Positions 1-7,206 of a DNA stretch of 12,786 nucleotides are shown in pieces. Under the pieces are notes generated by a model. The model did no database searches. It saw nothing but the letters and a program-made list of their open reading frames with translations, and was not told where the DNA came from. The position numbers and the translations under genes are program-made. The stretch is from CAZYPH01 sp964649095 (GTDB taxonomy: Bacteria > Bdellovibrionota > UBA1018 > UBA923): NCBI GenBank assembly GCA_964649095.1, contig CAZYPH010000065.1:1-12786 (forward strand), in the 5' to 3' direction. The number at the start of each line of letters is the position of its first letter. Position 1 is the first letter of the stretch.

Positions 1-513
1 TCGAGCCAGATGTTCATACACCGCGGTCGTATAAAGGCCATCAGCTAGTACAAAGAGCACATTACGTAAGGCTACAACAACGCCCTCATGCAAGCGGTGG
101 TCGCCGGCGGCTCGTAGATGGTTACTGCTGTGCTCAATGCGCTCAAAAGCCTCTTGCATGTAGGTGAAGGGTGCGTTGGGTTCGGCCGAGTTGCGGAGAC
201 CTTCTAGGTGTGTGTCCAACCGCTGAGGCAATGGTTCGTTTACGGAAACGTGTGGTGTAAGGTCGGTTAAAACTTGCGCCAAACGAGCTAGGTTTTCAGG
301 ATGGTGGGGCGCCATGGGTGCAATAGGTTGTCCGGGCGTATCAAAACTGCCGTTAGCAATCGCGGTGGCCGCGGTCGTCAATAACTCTTTACATATGGCG
401 GTCACAATGGCCAGGCGACTTGGGCGTTGCGGATGTTTTTTGACTGCCCAGACGGGCGATGCGTCGGCTAAAAAAAGGTTAAATATTAAAATCGGTATAT
501 ACAACTTTTGCAC
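1..513 (-). CDS. Exported protein of unknown function, 5' part only (runs off the left edge)
   Basis: A minus-strand frame stays open from a GTG at 513-511 to the window edge, giving 171 codons without a stop. The first 23 residues form a Sec signal peptide: Lys3, a hydrophobic core (LYIPILIFNLFLA), then a cleavage site after VWA. The mature part is soluble and probably mostly helical, with no membrane segment and no motif I recognise. The GTG lies 2 bp after the TAA of the ZIP transporter gene (stop at 518-516), so translation is probably coupled and the two share a transcript. No other start in this frame fits the signal peptide. The protein is probably periplasmic or secreted. A metal-related role is suggested only by its neighbour. 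The C-terminus lies outside the window, so length and domains are unknown. Confidence 0.75.
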   Translation of the reverse strand, partial: MQKLYIPILIFNLFLADASPVWAVKKHPQRPSRLAIVTAICKELLTTAATAIANGSFDTPGQPIAPMAPHHPENLARLAQVLTDLTPHVSVNEPLPQRLDTHLEGLRNSAEPNAPFTYMQEAFERIEHSSNHLRAAGDHRLHEGVVVALRNVLFVLADGLYTTAVYEHLAR

Positions 514-515
514 AG

Positions 516-1322
516 TTAATGCCCGCCAAGCAGGTGGTCTAGAATCTGTTCGGTTACGTACACCGAAGCCACGCCAAACAGAAACACCAGTGCGGTGATA
601 ATCGTCTCGCGCGCTCGATTGTGTCGGTGCCCATGGGTCGATTGTTTGCGTAGGGCGCATTGTAACTCGGGTAAAATGTCCGCACTGGCAATGTATAAAA
701 ATCCCCCCGACGAAACGGCCAACAGTAGTGGGCTCAGCAGTTGCACTTCTTTTACGGCCACAACCGTTAGCAGGGCGCCAACTAAAGCCGTCATCTGCAC
801 TAAAAACAGCCAAAAGAGGGCCTTGCGTTTGGAGTATCCATGGGTGATTAACAACGAATAGTCGCCAATTTCCTGCGGTAACTCGTGCAAAATAACAGCA
901 AGAGCCGTGATGATGCCGGTAGGAATATCAATCGAAAATGCTAAGGCTAACGCCACACCATCGGTTGCGTTGTGCATGGCATCGCCTACTAAAATGAGTG
1001 GGCCTACTTTTTCGTGTTTATGGCCCGATTGTCCGGCGGCATGCGACCCTAGTAACACTTCAATCAAATAGAAAAATACAAAGCCACCTAAAATGCTCAA
1101 TAAAATCCATTTATAAGCAATGCCCTGTTCCTGAGCTTCGTGTAGAGCGTGTGGCAACAAATCTAAAAACGCGGCACCAAGAAGTGTGCCTGAGGCATAC
1201 GCTAGAACTTTGGTTATGTGACGGTGGATCCAGGCCGATGGAATTAAGCCACCTGCAATGCCAGCCATGCCATCGACCAGCACGGCGATAATTAATGCTA
1301 AAAACTGCCATTTATCTGTCAT
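516..1322 (-). CDS. ZIP family divalent metal transporter (LIV-1-like)
   Basis: A 268-residue inner-membrane protein predicted to import zinc or another divalent metal into the cytoplasm. It has about eight hydrophobic segments. The two ZIP signature helices are visible: HNATDG (residues 117-122, TM4) and HELPQEIGD (146-154, TM5). These are the binuclear metal-site motifs in the form HNxxDG / HExPxEhGD, typical of LIV-1 and ZIP7/ZIP13-like proteins rather than ZupT. Other ZIP hallmarks are LLPHALHEA near residue 56 and SGGFLYIASADILPEL at 205-220. A His-containing loop (GSHAAGQSGHKHEK, from 92) precedes TM4, as in many family members, and a second His-rich stretch is at 230-234. An ATG at 1418 is in frame, but the 32 residues it adds are polar, unlike the family, and overlap the divergent gene; I therefore use the ATG at 1322. 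The downstream exported protein gene is translationally coupled to it. Confidence 0.9.
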   Translation of the reverse strand: MTDKWQFLALIIAVLVDGMAGIAGGLIPSAWIHRHITKVLAYASGTLLGAAFLDLLPHALHEAQEQGIAYKWILLSILGGFVFFYLIEVLLGSHAAGQSGHKHEKVGPLILVGDAMHNATDGVALALAFSIDIPTGIITALAVILHELPQEIGDYSLLITHGYSKRKALFWLFLVQMTALVGALLTVVAVKEVQLLSPLLLAVSSGGFLYIASADILPELQCALRKQSTHGHRHNRARETIITALVFLFGVASVYVTEQILDHLLGGH

Positions 1323-1406
1323 AAAATGTCTTAATTTTGCGTACTCCACGCCTGATTTCAGGAAAGTCGTTGTTCGGCAGATTTGTTTAGCATCGTTTGT
1401 AATTGA
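1323..1406. promoter_or_regulatory. Divergent promoter region with a short palindrome
   Basis: These 84 bp separate the ZIP transporter gene (minus) from the rRNA methyltransferase gene (plus), so promoters for both should lie here or overlap the coding ends. At 1351-1362 there is a 12-bp palindrome with arms CCTGA and TCAGG around a TT centre. It could be a repressor site; it matches no metalloregulator box I can name. I see no strong -35/-10 pair and no good Shine-Dalgarno before either start. Confidence 0.35.
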
Positions 1407-2660
1407 ATGGTAGATCAATTGCCCGTGGAAAAAGTAAATTTATTTGCAGTATGTGGTTTTGGCCTAGAAGAGATTGTAGCTAAAGAGCTAGAAAACTTAG
1501 GGTTTTCAGGTATCGAGTTGGGGCGTGGTGGCGTTCGATATGTCTCAGATATAAATGGTATTTATTTATCAAATTTAAGTCTACGCGCAGCCTCAAGAGT
1601 GCTCATCGTATTAAAGACGTTTTCATCAAAAAATAACGCTATGTTGTACGATCAGGTGCGACGGGTACATTGGATGGACTATCTTAATCCCGACACCACA
1701 TTCGCTATCGAGACTAAAGGCTCGGTAGAGGGCATGCAGGACATAAATAGTCTGCCATTTGCTGGACTAAAAATTAAAGACGCTATTGTAGACGAATTGC
1801 GCCAGAAAGCCGGCGATCGACCTAACGTCGACTTGCGTACGCCCGATGTGAAAATCCACGCCTTTTTTGAGGGCGGTAAATGTACGCTCAGTTTAGATAC
1901 TTCGGGGCGACCACTGCACGAACGGGGCTATCGAAAAGAAGAGGGTGAAGCGCCTCTAAAAGAAACGCTGGCCGCGGCCTTGATTTTGGCATCGGGTTAT
2001 AACGGCGATGGTCCGTTTGTCGACCTCATGTGTGGCTCTGGTACTCTTTTGACCGAGGCCATGTTGATCGCCACCAACACCGCGCCCGGTTTGTTGCGTG
2101 ACCACTTTCGTTTTGAAAAGCTGCCGTTTTTTAAAGCGTCTGAGTATAATGCAGTACGCGAGAAATTGCAGGGTCAAATAAAAGTTATTAAGAGTGCCGT
2201 GGCCTTTGGGTTTGATGAAAGCTCAAGAACGTTAGAACGGGCGCGCAAAAATCTAGAGAATCTGGGTCTAGAACGTGCGGTAAAATTAGAACGTCGTAGC
2301 ATCGATGAATGGCTCCAGATGGGCGAAGTTAATTTTGGAAAGCCGGGTTGGGTGATGGCGAATCCACCGTATGGTGAACGTTTGATGGGGGTGCCGAACG
2401 CACCAGCAAAAAGTTTACGAGGGATTAATCTTACTCTGCGACCGGAAGTCGTACAAAATATCGAGGCGGAGAACCCCGAGCTGCAAGCCTTATACAAAAC
2501 GCTAGGCGATGTGTTTAAACAAAAATTCAAAGGTTATAAAGCGTTTGTATTTACAGGTAGCAAACTTGGTATGAAATCGGTTGGCCTTAAGACCACGCGA
2601 CGCATTGTTTTATACAATGGTAGTCTAGAGTGTCGTTTGCTTCGTTACGATTTGTATTAG
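1407..2660 (+). CDS. rlmL: THUMP-domain class I SAM-dependent rRNA methyltransferase, RlmL/YpsC-like (23S rRNA m2G)
   Basis: A 417-residue cytoplasmic enzyme of the COG0116 family, which transfers a methyl group from SAM to N2 of a guanosine in 23S rRNA (G2445 in E. coli). An N-terminal ferredoxin-like segment begins LFAVCGFGLEEIVAKEL (12-28), followed by a THUMP domain at about 50-165. The family motif HERGYR is at 171-176. The Rossmann methyltransferase domain has SAM motif I (DLMCGSGTLLTEA, 206-218), the acidic end of beta-2 near FGFDES (268-272) and the catalytic NPPYGERL (319-326). The protein matches the single-domain YpsC form; the RlmK half that is fused in E. coli RlmL is absent. It is slightly longer than the usual ~385 residues because of a short N-terminal extension and an insertion at about 328-356. 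A GTG at 1425 is a possible later start. The gene converges with the next one, with 7 bp between stops. Confidence 0.9.
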   Translation: MVDQLPVEKVNLFAVCGFGLEEIVAKELENLGFSGIELGRGGVRYVSDINGIYLSNLSLRAASRVLIVLKTFSSKNNAMLYDQVRRVHWMDYLNPDTTFAIETKGSVEGMQDINSLPFAGLKIKDAIVDELRQKAGDRPNVDLRTPDVKIHAFFEGGKCTLSLDTSGRPLHERGYRKEEGEAPLKETLAAALILASGYNGDGPFVDLMCGSGTLLTEAMLIATNTAPGLLRDHFRFEKLPFFKASEYNAVREKLQGQIKVIKSAVAFGFDESSRTLERARKNLENLGLERAVKLERRSIDEWLQMGEVNFGKPGWVMANPPYGERLMGVPNAPAKSLRGINLTLRPEVVQNIEAENPELQALYKTLGDVFKQKFKGYKAFVFTGSKLGMKSVGLKTTRRIVLYNGSLECRLLRYDLY

Positions 2661-2684
2661 TATATATTTAATTCGGTATATATT
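2660..2684. repeat. Short direct repeat GTATATATT at a convergent gene junction
   Basis: GTATATATT occurs at 2660-2668 and again at 2676-2684, spanning the junction where two genes meet tail to tail. Each copy is largely self-complementary. There is no GC-rich hairpin, so I see no normal intrinsic terminator here. It may be chance in an A/T-rich stretch. Confidence 0.3.
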
Positions 2685-5600
2685 CTTGGATGTGTTGTAA
2701 TTCTTGGTTCGTAACGGTGATAATTTCACCTTCTTTGGTTCGAAACGTGAGGCGTGGTGTCACTAGGGGGTTAGTGCTGTTGTTCGTGACGTGCGCGCTA
2801 CCACCCTCAAGAGTCACTTGATCATAGCTTCGACTGCGAAAACGAATATTATACCGTGTTGTGCCACCAGCTTCGAGCGAACGACCATTGATCGTAATAT
2901 GGCTAAGCGTGCCGGTATCAGCATTGAAGTGGATCTGCTGCAAGCGCCGACTTGTTTCGGCATTACGTTCCAGATTTAGAGTATGAAGTGTCCGCGTGGT
3001 GCCGTTGATTTCTACGCTGCGCCCCAGTTGCCAGCGATACCCTGCTGGTAGAATTTGATTTTGAGGTATGGGTGCACCTAAACCACGAGGGGTGTACACC
3101 GCGTCGGGATTCTGCTGGTAACGCGCTCGAGTAGTGCGTTCCAGGGCCCTTCTCTGTTCTTCTGCAGAAGGCATTGCTGGCCGGGGTGTGCTTCGCGGTA
3201 CGGGCGTATTTGCAGCGTTTACCGGAGTAGCCGCGGGACTAACCTCCACGACAGGCGGCCGTGCTGGTCGACCCTGCACGGTGGCAGGTAACGGGTTACT
3301 ATTGGTCGCTGGCGCAACATGGATTGGCGCTTCAGGACGGGGGCGTAAACGTCCGGGCAGTGTAGCGTTGCCGACGTCAGCACTTGGTGTCGCAACGGCG
3401 CTGGCTGGGGCTTGTTGGCCGCGTATTGTACGAAATCCTTGCTGCGGTGGTAGCTGAGCCAATGCCCGCTCAGCGCGTGAAATACTTCCTAAAAATTGTG
3501 CCAGAGCCGCGCCCTCTAATAAGGCTCGCCCTGCCGATCGCAGTAGGCGTTCTTCGCTGCGGTTAAGTTCTGCAATCGATTCATTGCCGCTATCGTCAAA
3601 GGCCAAACAGTTGGCGCTCTGGCCAATGCTATTTAAGGCGCGGTCTCGGGCCTCGGCATTACGGGTTGTTTGGTAATAGTCGTAGGCTGCCACACCGGCA
3701 TCTAACAAACAGGTTGGGGCTGCGTGCACCGTATTAGGTTGGGCGAGTAATGTTGACGCGGCGGCAATCGCACAGGTCATCCCGGTTGCGCCCCATTCTT
3801 GAGCATTGTGTTGATCGCGGTGTAGCCGTCTATCGCAATTAAAGAGTTCTTGAATGGCGCGGCTGATATCAGCGTTGGCAAATTCGGAGCGGTTGCTGGT
3901 CAGGCGATTGAGTAAATAAAATGGCATGCGTTGCGTGGGGTTGGCGTTACACAATTGACCCAATTGATTCTCGAACACAGAACGGCTTTGGTTACGAACG
4001 GTATTGTTTATGCGTGGAAACGGCGTTTGTTCCGGGTTTGTGGCAATGTCGAGAACGCGATCAAATGGCAAACTGCGTAGCGCCGGTAGCCGGGCCTCTA
4101 GACATTGACTGTAGTGGTGCAGGCGATTGGCTAGGGCCGTTCCGGTGAGGCCGGCAAAAGGTGGTGCACTGCTAATAGGTCTCTCGTTAAACGGAAACCC
4201 ACGTTGTTGACACACTTGATGTACGTGGTTGTGTCGGCCGCCTAAACGGCGTTCGGTTTCGTTACGTGTAGCTTGTTCCTCTAGCGGCGTAGCTGCGCGT
4301 TGGCGCACTATTCTTTGATGGGCATCGAAATACTCTTGTGTTGGTCGTAAGCCGTTGTTGCGTAACATCTCTCGGCCCGCATTTTCTTCGGTTCCTGAGC
4401 CAGTCGTAATTGCAATGTGGGATAATTCACACTGGGTGGCTTGGTATAACAACATCGCCTCTCGAGCTGACTTTCGATGGGCTATGTCTTGCGGTGTGTT
4501 CACAGACTCTAAATTAATTCTATTTGTAACTAAGCAGCGAGTTAAAAATTGTTGATATAAACTAGTTCTATTTGAATCATGTTCTAAATACGAATTGATG
4601 TGTCGTGTAAAATCAGGTCGGCTTTGACACGTGGCTAGGGTTGATCGGCGTAAGGCATTGAGTGTATCGTTGGCTTTTTGTTGGCAGTCTTTTTCACTTG
4701 TAGCTGATGCATTTTGAGCGGCCACTAACACCTGATCTAGAATCATACGTTGAAAATAATCCACCTCTTGCTGCGCGTAGATTGGGGCCATCGTTTCTTG
4801 CCACATGGCAATAGTTGCGGCGCGAAATAAGGGCTGTTGCGAGCAGAAAGTCGACTCCATACACGCCTGCGACACATGAAATTCCGTCATACGAGTACGT
4901 TGAGCAAGGCCATTGCCTAGACTTGAACAGTTCAGTTGTTGCGCGATCGTAATGGGTCGTTGTTCGCAGGCGTCCCGAGGGGCGCCTGTGCGGCGAATGT
5001 CTGAACCATCTTCGATACGTGTTTCAGCAGCCCGTCTCGTTGGGCTTTGTCTATTGGCATGGATGCGTTCGCTACGACTAAGATCGGCTTGGGCTAGGCG
5101 AATACCTCGACTAGTAGCAGCGCTAACAGCTCTGGCATGTGTCAGGTCATCTGGGCAGGTGTTGGTTGTTGATCCCGTTTGATTGCTTTGGTCAGCCAGT
5201 CGTTGTTGGCAACGTTCAACGCTCACGCCACTTAAATAAAGTGTTCTACGTAGTTGTTGATTGATAGCGATTAGGGCACGCATTTGATCATTCATGCGTG
5301 GGTCATTTTCAGGAATGGGGCTCGTCTCGTTACATTGCGTAGCGAGCCGTGCAGCAGTCGACCCGCGCTCGCTAGATGTAAAATCGGTCAGGCATTTATT
5401 CAGATAATTTAAGAAACGCTGCCGATCGCCATCAGACAAATTGTCATGATCACGGTTCTGGGCAAAACGACTCAAGTTAAGTGCCCAGCGGTGGAAGTAG
5501 CGTTGTATGCGTCCGAGATACGTGGCATGGAGCGATCGTAGTCGCCTGAGTGAGTTAGCATTTCGAAACTCCAACGCTTCACCGTTAGTTACACTAATGC

Positions 5601-5787
5601 ATTGCCCGGCGCGGCGTTGAGCGTCGGAACAAAAACTGTCATCGAGTTCGACGGGGGGAGTCTCGTTTGTAGTCGCTGGTCGTGCTGCACTGGATGGCAC
5701 CACGGGGGGCTGCTGGGCCCAAAGGGTACTTGTATTTAGTTGTAGTGCTATAAACAAGAACTGTACCAACGATTTTATTCTGCGCAC
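2668..5787 (-). CDS. Large secreted cysteine- and arginine-rich protein, function unknown
   Basis: A 1039-residue protein with a clear Sec signal peptide: MRRIKS, a hydrophobic core, then cleavage after LWA (residue 24). The frame has a GTG three codons further upstream (5796), but it abuts the AAAGGGGAG ribosome site, while the GTG at 5787 sits 8 nt after it, so I start there. The mature protein has an Arg/Gln/Asn-rich, mainly helical part (about 45-770) containing 21 cysteines. A Pro/Ala/Thr-rich linker follows (about 792-877), then a Cys-free, apparently beta-rich C-terminal domain (about 895-1039). It has about 113 Arg and only 6 Lys. The cysteines suggest disulfides formed in the periplasm or outside the cell. 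No catalytic motif, membrane helix or anchor was recognised. A lipoprotein-like gene lies upstream on the same strand, separated by 192 bp. I recognise no family. Confidence 0.85.
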   Translation of the reverse strand: MRRIKSLVQFLFIALQLNTSTLWAQQPPVVPSSAARPATTNETPPVELDDSFCSDAQRRAGQCISVTNGEALEFRNANSLRRLRSLHATYLGRIQRYFHRWALNLSRFAQNRDHDNLSDGDRQRFLNYLNKCLTDFTSSERGSTAARLATQCNETSPIPENDPRMNDQMRALIAINQQLRRTLYLSGVSVERCQQRLADQSNQTGSTTNTCPDDLTHARAVSAATSRGIRLAQADLSRSERIHANRQSPTRRAAETRIEDGSDIRRTGAPRDACEQRPITIAQQLNCSSLGNGLAQRTRMTEFHVSQACMESTFCSQQPLFRAATIAMWQETMAPIYAQQEVDYFQRMILDQVLVAAQNASATSEKDCQQKANDTLNALRRSTLATCQSRPDFTRHINSYLEHDSNRTSLYQQFLTRCLVTNRINLESVNTPQDIAHRKSAREAMLLYQATQCELSHIAITTGSGTEENAGREMLRNNGLRPTQEYFDAHQRIVRQRAATPLEEQATRNETERRLGGRHNHVHQVCQQRGFPFNERPISSAPPFAGLTGTALANRLHHYSQCLEARLPALRSLPFDRVLDIATNPEQTPFPRINNTVRNQSRSVFENQLGQLCNANPTQRMPFYLLNRLTSNRSEFANADISRAIQELFNCDRRLHRDQHNAQEWGATGMTCAIAAASTLLAQPNTVHAAPTCLLDAGVAAYDYYQTTRNAEARDRALNSIGQSANCLAFDDSGNESIAELNRSEERLLRSAGRALLEGAALAQFLGSISRAERALAQLPPQQGFRTIRGQQAPASAVATPSADVGNATLPGRLRPRPEAPIHVAPATNSNPLPATVQGRPARPPVVEVSPAATPVNAANTPVPRSTPRPAMPSAEEQRRALERTTRARYQQNPDAVYTPRGLGAPIPQNQILPAGYRWQLGRSVEINGTTRTLHTLNLERNAETSRRLQQIHFNADTGTLSHITINGRSLEAGGTTRYNIRFRSRSYDQVTLEGGSAHVTNNSTNPLVTPRLTFRTKEGEIITVTNQELQHIQEYIPN

Positions 5788-5795
5788 GAAACACA

Positions 5796-5804
5796 CTCCC
5801 CTTT
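5796..5804 (-). promoter_or_regulatory. Shine-Dalgarno site that fixes the start of the large secreted protein
   Basis: On the minus strand this reads AAAGGGGAG, the best ribosome binding site in the window. It lies 8 nt before the GTG at 5787 and 0 nt before the alternative GTG at 5796, which favours the downstream start. Confidence 0.6.
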
Positions 5805-5979
5805 CAGACTAGATTTTAGAACGATTGACATCGGATTAACCGTGTAAATAGGCAAAAAATAGTTTTTATAAATAGAAAATATTTATTAATAAAATCAATT
5901 TATTAGATACAGAGTGCAAGCGTACTTTTCAAAACATGTTGTGACTTTTGACAGGGGGTGTAGGGGCTTTCTACATCTA
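5805..5979. promoter_or_regulatory. A/T-rich intergenic region, probable promoter of the large secreted protein
   Basis: This stretch between two minus-strand genes is much richer in A/T than its surroundings. On the minus strand TTGAAA followed 19 nt later by TCTAAT (roughly 5930 to 5900) could serve as -35 and -10, although the spacer is long. It also contains the 12-bp palindrome TTTATTAATAAA at 5882-5893. The composition suggests a promoter; the exact elements are a guess. Confidence 0.35.
5959..5975 (-). terminator. Weak hairpin after the candidate lipoprotein gene
   Basis: Arms TGTAG and CTACA with a 7-nt loop form a 5-bp stem just past the stop codon of the gene at 5980. No T-tract follows it on the minus strand, so it is a poor intrinsic terminator. 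Read-through into the next gene is possible. Confidence 0.2.
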
Positions 5980-7029
5980 CTACCGTGGCACTACGAACGG
6001 ATTCTCTAATACTCGGCGAATACGTTGATGGAGCGCACTACGCTCTTCGGCGCGTACGTTGGGGTTTTGGCACTCTGGTATTGTATTCAGGGGAATGTCC
6101 GACTCTAGTGCACGTCCTTTAACGGCAAAAACAACAGAGAGGTCGTTCTGGGGCCGAATAGCCCCTGTGCGATCTTCTTGTACCCACGCTAAAAAACGAT
6201 TTGTTCGGGTCTCTTCGGTAAGGTCGGTGCTGAAGAGAAATTCTATTTTTGAATAGTGGGCGGGGTTGGGGTTCTGCAATAGAATACGTTCTAAACCGCG
6301 CTGTAATGATCTTACGATTTGTCCGCAACCCTGTGCGCAGGCCGTAAACTGCACCTTGGCTCGTGGGCTCAAGATACAAGGAGTCATGTCACGCAAGAGT
6401 ACAACAGTTGTGGGTCTGCTAATTGGGGTTTGACTCGAGTTGCGCGCGTGGTTGTCAAATAGCAACACGCCCAGGTTGCCGTGACTGCTAAACAAAATAT
6501 GTTTGTATACATGGCAGCGCATGAGCTGTTGTTTGATGGTTTGTTTTAGGTCCTGAGGTGTTTCTGCAAAAATGACATCTAGTTTACTTCGAAATGGATG
6601 TCGTTCTGCAATACGTTCAATCGTACGACGTGAGTCAGGGTCGGTGGCTACCATAAGATCGCGTTCTTCGAAGCGCGGGCAGGAGTTAATGGCATTCAGA
6701 TACTGCTGATCTGCAGTGCCCGTAAAAGGATCCCGTTGTGAACAGCTTTCATGGCTTAAAAAGAGCTCGTCTCTTGTGAACCCAGTGGCTCTGTAGCGGC
6801 CTACGTGGCGTGGGGTTTGATTTGGAGTGTTGCCGTACCAGCCGTTGCGCTCCATGTCGGCTGTTTGTAGGTCACTTTTAGTATCTTTCGGTAGCGTAAT
6901 TGGGTTTTTTCTAAGGCTTTCCGGAATGAGATTGGTAGCGCTTTCTGGAAGTTGTGGAAGTGAACTACACGACACCAAGGCAAACATTGAAGCACAAAAA
7001 ATGAATATAGATTGAAGTGTATATGACAT
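5980..7029 (-). CDS. Candidate lipoprotein with a caspase-like (clan CD / CHAT-like) His-Cys domain
   Basis: A 349-residue protein starting at an ATG. Its N-terminus is a hydrophobic stretch ending in a lipobox (ALVSC, Cys21), so it should be lipidated and membrane-anchored. In the soluble part, a hydrophobic strand leads to SSHGNLG with His183 (codon 6483-6481). About 48 residues later a second strand leads to FTACAQGCG with Cys231 (codon 6339-6337). A His-Gly after one strand and an Ala-Cys after the next, this far apart, is the active-site pattern of caspase-like cysteine peptidases (CHAT, DUF4347, clostripain relatives). The family assignment comes from this pattern alone. An alternative TTG start at 7104 adds 25 residues that form a full membrane helix and lies after AAAGGGG, but only 2 nt away; it would give two helices and no lipid anchor. 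The signal segment lacks a basic n-region, which weakens the lipoprotein reading. The next gene downstream encodes the large secreted protein. Confidence 0.75.
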   Translation of the reverse strand: MSYTLQSIFIFCASMFALVSCSSLPQLPESATNLIPESLRKNPITLPKDTKSDLQTADMERNGWYGNTPNQTPRHVGRYRATGFTRDELFLSHESCSQRDPFTGTADQQYLNAINSCPRFEERDLMVATDPDSRRTIERIAERHPFRSKLDVIFAETPQDLKQTIKQQLMRCHVYKHILFSSHGNLGVLLFDNHARNSSQTPISRPTTVVLLRDMTPCILSPRAKVQFTACAQGCGQIVRSLQRGLERILLQNPNPAHYSKIEFLFSTDLTEETRTNRFLAWVQEDRTGAIRPQNDLSVVFAVKGRALESDIPLNTIPECQNPNVRAEERSALHQRIRRVLENPFVVPR

Positions 7030-7206
7030 ATAGAAGAGATTGTATGTAAAGATGGCCGTTAGTGCAAAGACTGCAACAACTGAAACGACTGCTAACGATT
7101 TCAACGCCCCTTTAACGCACCCGTGTTCTATAAATTTCTAAAGATTTTGCGCCGGCAACCGCAATAGTAGTAGCTGTGTTTACGCGAGCATGACAATAAT
7201 CAGGGT
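7030..7206. promoter_or_regulatory. Divergent region between the lipoprotein-like gene and uup
   Basis: It should carry promoters for both flanking genes. On the minus strand a TATAGA near 7130-7125 could be a -10 for the lipoprotein-like gene. On the plus strand I see no convincing element, only AGGG directly before the uup ATG. The part at 7030-7104 is also open in frame with the minus gene and would be coding if the TTG at 7104 is used. Confidence 0.3.

Noticed and set aside
1323..1418. N-terminal extension of the ZIP transporter from an ATG at 1418
   Set aside because: The extra 32 residues are polar, unlike ZIP N-termini, and overlap the divergent methyltransferase gene. The ATG at 1322 fits the family.
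3134..3457. Plus-strand Ala/Gly-rich frame inside the large secreted protein gene
   Set aside because: It is the antisense of the Pro-rich linker codons and has no ribosome site or recognisable domain.
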